This document shows positions 44,401-52,201 of a stretch of 64,000 nucleotides of DNA, piece after piece (position 1 is the stretch's first letter; each line of letters begins with the position of its first letter). Where the stretch lies: the NCBI GenBank assembly GCA_002683825.1, contig NYUD01000091.1, forward strand, positions 1 through 64,000. Direction: 5' to 3'. The DNA is from Planctomycetota bacterium (lineage in GTDB: Bacteria > Planctomycetota > UBA1135 > GCA-002686595). A program made the translations under genes and the position numbers. The notes beneath the pieces are model-generated. The model did not search any database, had not been told where the DNA came from, and was given only the letters and a program-made list of their open reading frames with translations.

Positions 44401-45148
44401 GACGGTTCTCCAGCGCGACCGAGGCAGCCTGTCGTCTTCAAGAGGCTTCTCATTTTCAATCGCCGAGGCCCCGCCTTGGTCCGAGGTTGATCTGGATATC
44501 GAAATCCGCTCGAAGGATCCGTTTCAGCTCAAGAACAACATCATCAACGGCAGTTTGCGCCCGGAGTTACACCTGGTAGGTAGCTGTGCAGTTCCCGTGT
44601 TGCAAGGCAACGTCTATCTCGATCCGACACGGGTTGTTTTGCCCTCCGGCACGCTAAACGTGCGCGCGGGAACCTTCAACTTTAGCGAGGCAGATTTCAA
44701 TCTTCCGCGCCTGCAGATCGCCGCCGAGGCTTTTGTGCGCGGCTATCGTATCGATGTGCAAGTCAGCGGTCCTCTCGATGACCCGGACGTCTTTCTGAGT
44801 TCCATACCGCCGTTGGCGAACGAGGACCTGCTGGTCCTCTTGCTGACCGGCCAATTCCTTGAAAGCGTCGCCGGTTCCGATACCGCGCGCACCGTGGGCC
44901 TCTTCCTGGCCAAGGACCTCATGCAGCACTGGTTCGCAAACGAGTCGACCGAGGAAGGAGAGTCAGCCTTCGACCGACTGGAAATCTGGTACGGTGTCGA
45001 TCCTATTCGCACCGGCGTCGAGACCTACAACGCAACCTTTCGCCTCTTCGGAGACAGCGATGTAGGCCCGACGCAGTTTCTTGTTGGCGAACAGGACGCC
45101 TACGGGGAAATCAATCTGGGCTATCGGTTCATGTTTCGGTTGCGTTGA
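41411..45148 (+). CDS. tamB: TamB-like inner-membrane-anchored translocation/assembly protein
   Basis: 1245 residues, close to E. coli TamB (1259). One N-terminal membrane helix (about 13-30) follows a basic start, then a very long AsmA-like beta-groove region and the C-terminal TamB domain (last about 350 residues), ending L-G-Y-R-F-M-F-R-L-R. These proteins bridge the periplasm and are linked to lipid transport and outer-membrane protein assembly. The stop overlaps the ATG of the Omp85 gene by one base (TGATG), matching the tamA-tamB pairing in reversed order. Confidence 0.9.
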   Translation: MVGKSSRGRLRLARRAVLFLVLVLPSIWLLRGYMIAPPLISWLRADLAQRYGAQLTVEQVHGSYLMDLELRGVNLVADAETGFPVKSLSGAELRLEYSLWDLFFHGIEGVRALTLNLEELTLDLSRTEEDPDPAAEPASLDLPEWLPRIEITAGSVDLALPGGRSVALRRLEARADEPTDVQALVLEAEKIRVDAPETGALESPLHVRGSWLAGRLAIERIEALETRIRNAEVDLTSGEIRVEELTLSSEGLELEAKGLNVPLASAGSLAFFADLKGELAVEVVRVPPMLRELPEGFAGALIETFAGQEGLLRFEASIEDGRALVREAHAETRSGHLTVSECRFELDAQDFLASRFALVGDIDLPNLAEIVQLFGGVLPIEGSLAGRADVSGPLESLLGAIELEGSDLSIYERPVRHFEAKVNFDGDVIDLGSLEVQLEEPNFLKVSGRYRVKEGLFEEVRLDGQVTRLEELRIPDVPGGDLLVSAVLEGSLGALRGNVQLDAGNLAFRNRAITDASLSARLEWPRIDIEKLRFDDPLGAIEAVGQAEWTGETQRFELASLRATREGSELLLDRPASVVLGPNKVDVGPFELSGSAGSATVGYHEDPLARGLSVHLDGFDSQVLLGPWLPVDWSAGRLDGRLVADLMGENPIIDLDLTAKGVRLGGDSTAGWVVHGVLRLSEGRLVLETLKADHPEHGGLQGQGDLPLALFEEEPFPEGALQLRLELAQLQLATLASRLTGGAVDVEGPVTGRAEFSGTWANVMGRVSLSHPGVYLVREGGGSRFGPAHLDVLLEAGDRITARVSLQDEEGFEIKVEGSLLARLDVQDIEGVLDGALAGNLILDADAIEEYTYRLKGFPRLRGAAHLEAGITGSLREVRWNADLHLHDGGVALGVDGVPPVTGLEMHLRTDGEQLEIVQAQGEMGGAPLRLQGTVGLQKPHELDLEATGEDVLLRRLDGLKLRADAQLALNGPLEGLRATGTVALTDCSFVRRYNPMTVLQRDRGSLSSSRGFSFSIAEAPPWSEVDLDIEIRSKDPFQLKNNIINGSLRPELHLVGSCAVPVLQGNVYLDPTRVVLPSGTLNVRAGTFNFSEADFNLPRLQIAAEAFVRGYRIDVQVSGPLDDPDVFLSSIPPLANEDLLVLLLTGQFLESVAGSDTARTVGLFLAKDLMQHWFANESTEEGESAFDRLEIWYGVDPIRTGVETYNATFRLFGDSDVGPTQFLVGEQDAYGEINLGYRFMFRLR

Positions 45149-47175
45149 TGGCAGTGCGGTTTTTTTCGATCGGGTCGATGTTACTGGTCGCCTGCGCGGC
45201 GCCGGCGACCGTGTCTCCGTCGCAGACCGAGGATGGGCACGCGCTTTCGTTCGTAGGTTCCTTCTCCTTTTCGGAAAAACGCCTGCGCAAGGTGATCGAG
45301 CAGGACCTCGCGTCCTTTGAAACAGACGGTGACAAACCGGACGTCGACGATGCAGCCTGGACGCTCGAGCGCTTCTTTCGTGGGAAAGGCTTTCCCTCCG
45401 TCCGAGTCACCTATGAATACGACCGCACCGAGAGCGGAAGGGTGCGTGCGGTACTACGGATCGAGGAGGGGCCGCGCGCGTACCTGGATGCGGTTGCCTT
45501 TCAGGGCGTCGATGCTTTCGACCATGACACCCTGCGCGCAAGTTTTGGGGAGCGCAGGTCGCTTCTTGGGGAGAAGCGCTGGTACGTCGAGAGCGAGGTG
45601 GTTTCGAAAATCGACGATATCGAGCGCTTCTATAGGGTTCAGGGTTTCATGGACGTGGTTGTCGGCAGGCCCGACACGTTGTTTTCTGAGGACCGGCGCT
45701 CGGTGAGCCTGGTCGTTACCGTTCAAGAGGGGTTGAGGTACTACCTGCGCGAAGTCGAGTTTTCCGGTGTGAGTGAGGCTTTTCGAGGAGTGCTCGACTC
45801 TGTCGCCGCGGGCGCCCTGGACCAACCCTATGCTCCGCGCACGGCGCACTTCTTGCGTTCAGAAATAGAGGCCGCCTACGCGGAACGCGCCCATCCCGAC
45901 GCAGAACTCGACTTCGAGGTGGTGCGGGATGACACCAGCGGGGCCGTCGTGATCTTGATGAAGGTCGCAGAAGGGCCGGAGGTCACGATCGGCGCCATCG
46001 ACGTGCGGGGGAACGAGCAGACGGGCGCCAAGTTCATTCACTCACGCGTCCCGCTGAAAGAGGGCGAATTGTACGACGCCATGGCCGTGCGAACTGCTTT
46101 TCGCGAGCTGTACAACAGCGGCTTGTTCCGAAAGATCGAAATCGGACTCGAGGGTTCGGGGAGTCAGCGAGACCTGGTCGTAGAGGTCGAAGAGCTTCCA
46201 ACGTTCGAGTTCTGGGCCGAACCCGGATGGGGCTCATACGAGCTTGCGCGCCTGTCGTTCGGAATCCGCGATCGAAGCAGCATCTTCGGCACGGGACGCT
46301 CCCTCTTGCTGGAGGCGACGGCGGCGGTCCGCGCTCAGGAATTGGTCCTCAGTCTGACCGATCCTTGGTTTCTGGAATCGCGGTACGCGATGACCTATTC
46401 CCTTTTCGGAGTCCGTCGCAAAGAACCTTCGTTCATCAGCAACAAGGAAGGCGTCGGTCTGGATCTGTCGCGCAAGTGGAACCCCACATGGAGCTCTACC
46501 TTCGGGTACCAGTATCGATTTTCAAACGTAGAAAGCGACGACTTCTCGAGCATCCCCCAGGATCTGCTCCAAGACGCGGACATCTCCTCTTTCGTGCTGA
46601 CGACCACACGGGACACGCGCAACGAAAAGTTCACGCCTTCGACGGGATCCGTGACGCGTCTTTCATTGGAATGGGCGGAAAAGGCCATCGGTTCCGAACT
46701 GGACTTCGTTCGCTTGCAGTACACACAGTCCAATTTCCTGTCCCTGACGCCGACGACCGTCGCAGGCTTTTCCTTCCGCGGCGGCGTGATCGCGCCCCCC
46801 GAAGGGGAGGTCGTCCCGTTGCAAGAACGCTTCTTCAACGGAGGTGAGCGTACGGTGCGCTCATTCGGAGAAAGTGAACTCGGTCTGAATGACGACGGAG
46901 AGCCCGTAGGCGGCGAAGCCTTCTCGGTGTTGACGGCCGAACTGCGTCAGCAAGTCCTGGACGGTTTCAGTACCGCAGTGTTCGTCGATACCGGCAACGT
47001 TGCGGAATTCGCGAAAGATGCCTTCGCTTTCGAGGACATGAGGTACGCGATCGGTTTTGGAGTGCGCTACAGGCTTCCCGTCGGTCCATTGCGACTTGAC
47101 TTTGCCTGGAATCCCGATCCCAGACCCACGGAGGACGATTTTCGGCTCCACTTCTCGGTGGGTATGTCCTTCTAG
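45148..47175 (+). CDS. Omp85-family outer-membrane protein (TamA-like) with a lipoprotein signal
   Basis: 675 residues. About four POTRA domains (about 40-330) recur with the pattern x-I-x-x-x-G followed by an E-G end; the 16-stranded barrel occupies about 335-675 and ends F-S-V-G-M-S-F with the C-terminal Phe of an assembly signal. The N-terminus (M-A-V-R-F-F-S-I-G-S-M-L-L-V-A-C) reads as a lipoprotein signal with Cys16, unusual for an Omp85 protein. Pairing with tamB suggests TamA; four POTRAs, against three in TamA and five in BamA, leave the subfamily open. Confidence 0.88.
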   Translation: MAVRFFSIGSMLLVACAAPATVSPSQTEDGHALSFVGSFSFSEKRLRKVIEQDLASFETDGDKPDVDDAAWTLERFFRGKGFPSVRVTYEYDRTESGRVRAVLRIEEGPRAYLDAVAFQGVDAFDHDTLRASFGERRSLLGEKRWYVESEVVSKIDDIERFYRVQGFMDVVVGRPDTLFSEDRRSVSLVVTVQEGLRYYLREVEFSGVSEAFRGVLDSVAAGALDQPYAPRTAHFLRSEIEAAYAERAHPDAELDFEVVRDDTSGAVVILMKVAEGPEVTIGAIDVRGNEQTGAKFIHSRVPLKEGELYDAMAVRTAFRELYNSGLFRKIEIGLEGSGSQRDLVVEVEELPTFEFWAEPGWGSYELARLSFGIRDRSSIFGTGRSLLLEATAAVRAQELVLSLTDPWFLESRYAMTYSLFGVRRKEPSFISNKEGVGLDLSRKWNPTWSSTFGYQYRFSNVESDDFSSIPQDLLQDADISSFVLTTTRDTRNEKFTPSTGSVTRLSLEWAEKAIGSELDFVRLQYTQSNFLSLTPTTVAGFSFRGGVIAPPEGEVVPLQERFFNGGERTVRSFGESELGLNDDGEPVGGEAFSVLTAELRQQVLDGFSTAVFVDTGNVAEFAKDAFAFEDMRYAIGFGVRYRLPVGPLRLDFAWNPDPRPTEDDFRLHFSVGMSF

Positions 47176-47217
47176 ACCTTCCGTCGCGATCGGTGAGGTG
47201 GCAACCTCTTGTAGTCC

Positions 47218-49185
47218 ATGTTCCGAGAGCAAAGGAAGGTCTGGCTCCTGGTTCTTTGGGGAGCGTCGGGATTCTCCTGCGCACCTCCAGTGCGGGTGCC
47301 CAAGAACGTGCTGATCATCTCCCTCGATACGGCGCGCCGGGATGCCTTCGGCTTCATGGGGCGGGAGAACAGCCCCTCGCCGAACCTGGATCGACTCGCC
47401 GCAGAATCGATTGTCTTCGATGATGCCTATACAACAGCTCCCTTGACGTTACCGGCTCACGCTTCGCTTTTGACCGGGCTCTATCCGGCCGGCCACGGGT
47501 TGCGAGACAACGGTGCGGGGTGCCTGCCTGCGGCGGCGGAGACCTTGGCGGAAACTCTCGGGCGCTCCGGTTGGCGTTCGCGGGCGGCGGTGGCAGCGTT
47601 CGTCCTCGACCCATGCTTCGGATTGGATCAAGGCTTCGAAAGCTACTCGGCTCCGCCGCGCGAACCGAACACGATGGAAATCAACGTCGTACAACTGCGA
47701 GCGAAGGAGATGATCGAGCGCGCGATGGCTGATCTCGATGAATTGAGCCGCTCCGATCGGCCTTTCTTCTACTGGTTGCACCTCTATGATCCTCACGCGC
47801 CTTTCGATGCTCCCGGGACGACGGCGGTTGGGCAGCGCTCGGGGATGAGTCAGCGGGATCTCTACGAGGCCGAGATCCGGTATGCGGATCGCGAGCTAGG
47901 GAAGCTCTTCGAACACCTGAAGCGGCTCGGTTTGTGGGAGGACTTGATAGTCGCATTCGTTTCGGACCATGGTGAGGGCCTCGACGATGGCAAGGAGAAG
48001 ACCCACGGTTTTTTCGTTTTTGATCAAACCGTGCGTATTCCGCTGGTTCTCCGGCACCCCGATCTCCCGGCGGGGCGTTTCGCTGGCCCGGTTTCGATCG
48101 TCGATATCGCACCGACACTATTGGGAGCGCTCGAGCTAGGCTTCGATCCCCGCGCATTCGACGGCGTCGACCTCGGCCCGAGGATACGTGCCGAGGCGGA
48201 TGACGAAGGACGTCTCTTGGTGATGGAGAGCTACGAGTCGTATGTTTCCCACGGCTGGGCACCCTTTCGAGCAGGCGTTCGAGGGCCGTGGAAGTACATC
48301 CGATCGCGCCGGCGTGAACTCTACGATCGCGAGGTCGACCCGCTGGAGCTGCGCAATGTTTGGGACCGCAACGATGACGATAAGAGAGCATTCGCAGAGG
48401 CCATCGAGGGACTCTTCGTTTCGTTGGAGGGGCGCCTTGAGCCGCAAGACTTGACGCTCGATTCAGGGGCACTGGATGCGTTGTCGTCCCTTGGATATGT
48501 CGGTTCCGGCGCGGGGTTCGGCCTGGAGGACGAGCTGGATTTCGATCTATTGGCGGACCCGTACGATAAGTACCCGTTGTACGAACGGATGCTCCGTGTC
48601 TCGCAGACGATCGCAGCGGGGGATGTCGATTCTGCGATCCAGGAGTTGCGGACGCTCGCGCGCCTGGAACCGGACAATCCCTTGTTGCTGGAGCATCTCG
48701 GCGAACTGTTGGTTTACCGCGGGGTGACGCATTTGGCCGAGGCGGAGCGCTCTTACGCACGTGTGCTCGAGTTGCGCCCGGGGCGTACGCAGAGTCGCCT
48801 GGGCGCGGCAAACTGTTCGCTCCTGCGGTCGGAGGAGGTGCGGCGGCAGATGGAACGAGAGCTGAGTGCGGGGCGGGAAGCATCGGCACGAGCTCTCGCG
48901 GATCAGTGGCGTACAATCGCTGGTCGTGCCATCGATGGGTTTCGGCGGGTATTGAGCAGTGAAGAGAGCCATCCGACCGCCCTCCACAACCTGGGCACGC
49001 TGCTCACGACCATGAGCGAGGACGCCTACCGGCGTGGAGAGTTTGCGGAGGCGAAGCGGTTTCTGCAGGAGGCGCACGAGTTGACGACACGGCTCATTTC
49101 CGCCTTGTCGATGACCGACGCCCGGCGCATCGGGTATGAAAAGACGCGCGTGCTGCTTGAACAGCGTCTACAAGAGCTTCGCTAA
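47218..49185 (+). CDS. Sulfatase-like lipoprotein with C-terminal TPR region
   Basis: 655 residues, lipobox S-G-F-S-C (Cys21). Sulfatase-like domain at about 28-430: S-L-D-T-A-R-R-D (Asp37), T-L-P-A-H-A-S-L-L-T-G with Thr77 at the formylglycine position, and S-D-H-G-E-G-L. L-S-S-L-G-Y closes the domain. Residues about 450-650 are helical TPR-like repeats (A-L-x-x-L-G-x-L), often used for protein contacts. The only GAGG-type ribosome site, at 47195, lies in a small GAGGT-GGCA-ACCTC hairpin. It converges with the ASPIC/UnbV gene, with the stops overlapping. Confidence 0.88.
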   Translation: MFREQRKVWLLVLWGASGFSCAPPVRVPKNVLIISLDTARRDAFGFMGRENSPSPNLDRLAAESIVFDDAYTTAPLTLPAHASLLTGLYPAGHGLRDNGAGCLPAAAETLAETLGRSGWRSRAAVAAFVLDPCFGLDQGFESYSAPPREPNTMEINVVQLRAKEMIERAMADLDELSRSDRPFFYWLHLYDPHAPFDAPGTTAVGQRSGMSQRDLYEAEIRYADRELGKLFEHLKRLGLWEDLIVAFVSDHGEGLDDGKEKTHGFFVFDQTVRIPLVLRHPDLPAGRFAGPVSIVDIAPTLLGALELGFDPRAFDGVDLGPRIRAEADDEGRLLVMESYESYVSHGWAPFRAGVRGPWKYIRSRRRELYDREVDPLELRNVWDRNDDDKRAFAEAIEGLFVSLEGRLEPQDLTLDSGALDALSSLGYVGSGAGFGLEDELDFDLLADPYDKYPLYERMLRVSQTIAAGDVDSAIQELRTLARLEPDNPLLLEHLGELLVYRGVTHLAEAERSYARVLELRPGRTQSRLGAANCSLLRSEEVRRQMERELSAGREASARALADQWRTIAGRAIDGFRRVLSSEESHPTALHNLGTLLTTMSEDAYRRGEFAEAKRFLQEAHELTTRLISALSMTDARRIGYEKTRVLLEQRLQELR

Positions 49186-50798
49186 CGCCGCAGCGTGTGG
49201 ATGGCGTTGAGCGCCAGAGAGCCGTAGTCCTGCGTCTGACCGTCTGCCCATTGGATGCGCACACGGATGGCTCCCTTCTCCGCTCCCAGACCGAAGTGCG
49301 CGCGCGGGTCGTTGCTAGAACAATAGCTGTAACCCGGTTGGATCTGCCGCCAGCGTTCCTTGCCTGGTTCCCCGACTCCGACGCGCGCGCCGATGGCGAC
49401 GCCACCGCTGCGCTCGAGTGCGCGGATCAGGATCCAGTTGCCGGTTGAGGGGTACACGTTGCGCAGGAGTTTCAAACGCGAACCGTTTTCGAGTAACGCG
49501 ACGTCGATGTCTCCGTCGTTGTCAACGTCCCCGAAGGCCGCTCCGCGCGTATTGCCTACGACGGGCTTGCGGAGACCGCAGTGAGAAACCTCCTCGAATC
49601 CTGCACCGTTCCGACCGCGAAACAGGAGGTTTGGCTCCGCATAGATGTCCAGCGGGTCGAAGGTAGGCGTGCCTGCGGCCACGCGGCCATTGGCGATGAA
49701 GATGTCGTCCCGTCCATCACGGTCGAAGTCTGCGAAACCGACGCCGAAGCCCGTGTACTGCAAGCTCGGGCTCGACAGACCCAGGGCGATCGTCTCGTCG
49801 ACGAAGGAGCCCTCTTCGTTCAGATAGAAGGTATTGGACTGGGCATTCAGGTGGGTCATGAAAAGATCCAGGTCACCGTCGTCCTGAAAATCGTGTGCCA
49901 CCACGCCCATGCCTGCTTCGGCCACGCCGTTCATGTTGACCGCGCAGCCGGCGATCAAGGCATCGTCCCGGAAGGTCCCATCGCCCTGGTTCGACCACAG
50001 ACGGTTGGGCATCAAATCGTTGGCGACATAGATATCGACGAAACCGTTGTTGTCGAAGTCACCCGGTACGACCCCCAGTCCGTTGCCGAATGTGATAACT
50101 CCGGCCGCCTCCGTGACGTCTGTGAAGCGAGTTCCGCCTTCGTTCTTGTACAAGACGTCCTGCGCGGGTGCGTTGTAGTTCTTCGGACTGCAGTAATCCA
50201 ACGCGCTGTAGGTCGTACTGCAGTCGATCTCCCGCGACTCAGCCCAGTTCAGATAGTTCGTGACGAACAGGTCGAGATCCCCGTCGCGGTCGTAATCGAG
50301 AAACGCGGTGCTGGTGCCCCAGCCGGTGTGTCCCGTGCCGGTGGATTGGGTCGTATCGGCGAAGGAGCCGCCGGCGTTCTGAAAGAGCACGTTCGCACCG
50401 AGGTTCGTCACGTACAGATCGACGTCCCCGTCGCCGTCGTAGTCTGCGCAGGCACAGCCCATGCCGTAGCCGCGGTCGCCGACCCCAAAGATCTCCGTCA
50501 CATCCTCAAACGTGCCTTCCGTGCCATTGCGGAACAGTCGATTTGATCCGCCGCCGCTCTTCAAGTCACCGCTTTGTACGGCGTACAGATCGAGGAATCC
50601 ATCGCCGTCGACATCGAGAAAGGCGAGACCGCTGCCGACCGTTTCCGGCATCCAGTAACGACGTTCGTCTGCGTAGCTGTGCTCGAAGTCCAGACCGCAC
50701 TCGACATCCTCAAACCAGGCGAGAGGCTCGGGAGGCTGGCTCTCAGCACAGGCTGTGAAGAGCAGTCCCAGGAGTGGCAGGCAGGCGTTGCGTATCAC
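49182..50798 (-). CDS. ASPIC/UnbV (CRTAC1-like) VCBS-propeller lipoprotein
   Basis: 538 residues. The GTG at 50798 overlaps the upstream TPR gene stop (GTGA) and gives a lipobox L-F-T-A-C (Cys16). A seven-bladed propeller follows, each blade with a calcium loop D-x-D-x-D-G-x-x-D (for example D-V-D-G-D-G-F-L-D, D-Y-D-G-D-G-D-V-D). The C-terminus is the ASPIC/UnbV domain, with G-V-A-I-G-A-R-V, Y-S-Y-C-S-S-N and H-F-G-L-G. Homologues are surface or secreted proteins, frequent beside TPR proteins in Planctomycetota and Acidobacteriota. Function not established. Confidence 0.9.
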   Translation of the reverse strand: MIRNACLPLLGLLFTACAESQPPEPLAWFEDVECGLDFEHSYADERRYWMPETVGSGLAFLDVDGDGFLDLYAVQSGDLKSGGGSNRLFRNGTEGTFEDVTEIFGVGDRGYGMGCACADYDGDGDVDLYVTNLGANVLFQNAGGSFADTTQSTGTGHTGWGTSTAFLDYDRDGDLDLFVTNYLNWAESREIDCSTTYSALDYCSPKNYNAPAQDVLYKNEGGTRFTDVTEAAGVITFGNGLGVVPGDFDNNGFVDIYVANDLMPNRLWSNQGDGTFRDDALIAGCAVNMNGVAEAGMGVVAHDFQDDGDLDLFMTHLNAQSNTFYLNEEGSFVDETIALGLSSPSLQYTGFGVGFADFDRDGRDDIFIANGRVAAGTPTFDPLDIYAEPNLLFRGRNGAGFEEVSHCGLRKPVVGNTRGAAFGDVDNDGDIDVALLENGSRLKLLRNVYPSTGNWILIRALERSGGVAIGARVGVGEPGKERWRQIQPGYSYCSSNDPRAHFGLGAEKGAIRVRIQWADGQTQDYGSLALNAIHTLRR

Positions 50799-52201
50799 CG
50801 GACGCTCCGCTTGCGTTGGTCGAGTTCCCGAGCCATTGCCGCCAGCTGGGGATGGGTGGGGGCTAGGCTCTTGGCCTGGCTCAAGACCTTTCCCGCTTCG
50901 TTCAGCTGTCCTTGAAGTAGGTACAAGCGACAGAGGTTGATGTGGGCGTTCAGGTGCGACGAATCGATACGTATGGCCTCGCCGAAACACTCGAGGGCTT
51001 TCGTGAAATCTTGCATCGCGGCGCAGGTCTCGCCCAGAAGGTTATACCCATCAGCCGTGACACCGAGTCCCAGACTGAGCTCCAGAGCGTCCCGTGCTTC
51101 GCGCAGTTTGCCCATGCGGGAAAGCACCTGCCCGAGGACCATTTGTGTGCTGCGGTGATCGGGGGCCAGCAAAACGGCGCGTTCCGCATCGGCCAGGGCT
51201 CCGCGGTGATCGCCCACATCCAGGCGGACGGCCGCGAGGTTGATCAACGTTGCGAATTGCGTTGGATCGATCCGGTGGACCCTTTCCAGAAGTCCGAGGG
51301 CACGCTGGTCCTGCCCCAGCCGCCGATAGCCCGTGGCGAGGTTGTTGAGCGCGTTAACATCCTCCGGATGGCTGCGCGAGAGCTCTTCGAGGATCTCGAC
51401 CGCTTCGGCGTTCTTCCCGCTCTTCAGTAGTGCGAGGGACCGTTCCATGCGCGTGCCATAGCTGACGGCGAGTGCCTTCCTGTTTTCGTTGAGCTCGTCC
51501 GGCAGATAGCGAATCTTGCCGTCGAGACCGAGAGCCAGCTCGCGCGCCGCGGCCTCATTCCTTTTCAAACCCCGGTAGGTCAACCCCAGGAGGTAGTGGG
51601 CGGAACGATAGGACCCATCGAGTTCCACGGCTCTTTCGAGATCCGCGGCGGCCTTTTCGAGATCCTTGAGGTTCAGGTAGGCGCCGCCACGCCCGACGTA
51701 GCCTTCGGGGCGCTCCGGTTCCATGCGGATCACCGAGTCGAAGTGTGGGATCGCTTCATCCGCGCGACCGGATGCGAGCAGGGCGTCGCCGAAGCGATGC
51801 TGAAAGGCGGCCGAGTCGGACATCCTGGAAGCGAGGTCTGCGTACAGCTCCAGGGCCAAAGCCAGGTCGCCCCAGCTCTGAACGGCGATGGCTCGATGCA
51901 GCTGCCAGAGAGGCTCGCGCCCATCGAGTTCGATGGCGTTTGCAAAGGAGGCGTCCGCTTCTGACCACATCTTGTTGGCTTCGTAAGCCAGCCCGAGCAT
52001 CCCGTGGGCTCTGGCCGAGGTTGGATCCCCGGAGACCTCGGCGATCTTGGAGCGCAAGAGTTGCAGGGCCTGCGGATCCAGGCCCGCGACGTTCTGCGGC
52101 TGCACCGGCGAAGGTGGGTTCGAGTTCACTCCGCACCCGCACAGGCCGGGGAGAACGGTGAGAACGATGCCGACGAATGCGGTCTTTCTAGCGCGCTCCA
52201 T
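50795..52201 (-). CDS. TPR-repeat lipoprotein
   Basis: 468 residues with lipobox L-C-G-C (Cys23) and about ten TPR units from residue 45 to the end (recurring A-x-x-x-L-G-x-A-x-x-x-x-G and A-x-x-x-x-x-x-A-L-x-x-x-P). It is predicted to be a membrane-attached protein-interaction scaffold outside the cytoplasm. It overlaps the upstream thioredoxin-HEAT gene by 14 bases and the downstream ASPIC/UnbV gene by 4, so the three are translated as a unit. This TPR/ASPIC pairing suggests that the two proteins act together. Confidence 0.9.
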   Translation of the reverse strand: MERARKTAFVGIVLTVLPGLCGCGVNSNPPSPVQPQNVAGLDPQALQLLRSKIAEVSGDPTSARAHGMLGLAYEANKMWSEADASFANAIELDGREPLWQLHRAIAVQSWGDLALALELYADLASRMSDSAAFQHRFGDALLASGRADEAIPHFDSVIRMEPERPEGYVGRGGAYLNLKDLEKAAADLERAVELDGSYRSAHYLLGLTYRGLKRNEAAARELALGLDGKIRYLPDELNENRKALAVSYGTRMERSLALLKSGKNAEAVEILEELSRSHPEDVNALNNLATGYRRLGQDQRALGLLERVHRIDPTQFATLINLAAVRLDVGDHRGALADAERAVLLAPDHRSTQMVLGQVLSRMGKLREARDALELSLGLGVTADGYNLLGETCAAMQDFTKALECFGEAIRIDSSHLNAHINLCRLYLLQGQLNEAGKVLSQAKSLAPTHPQLAAMARELDQRKRSVR

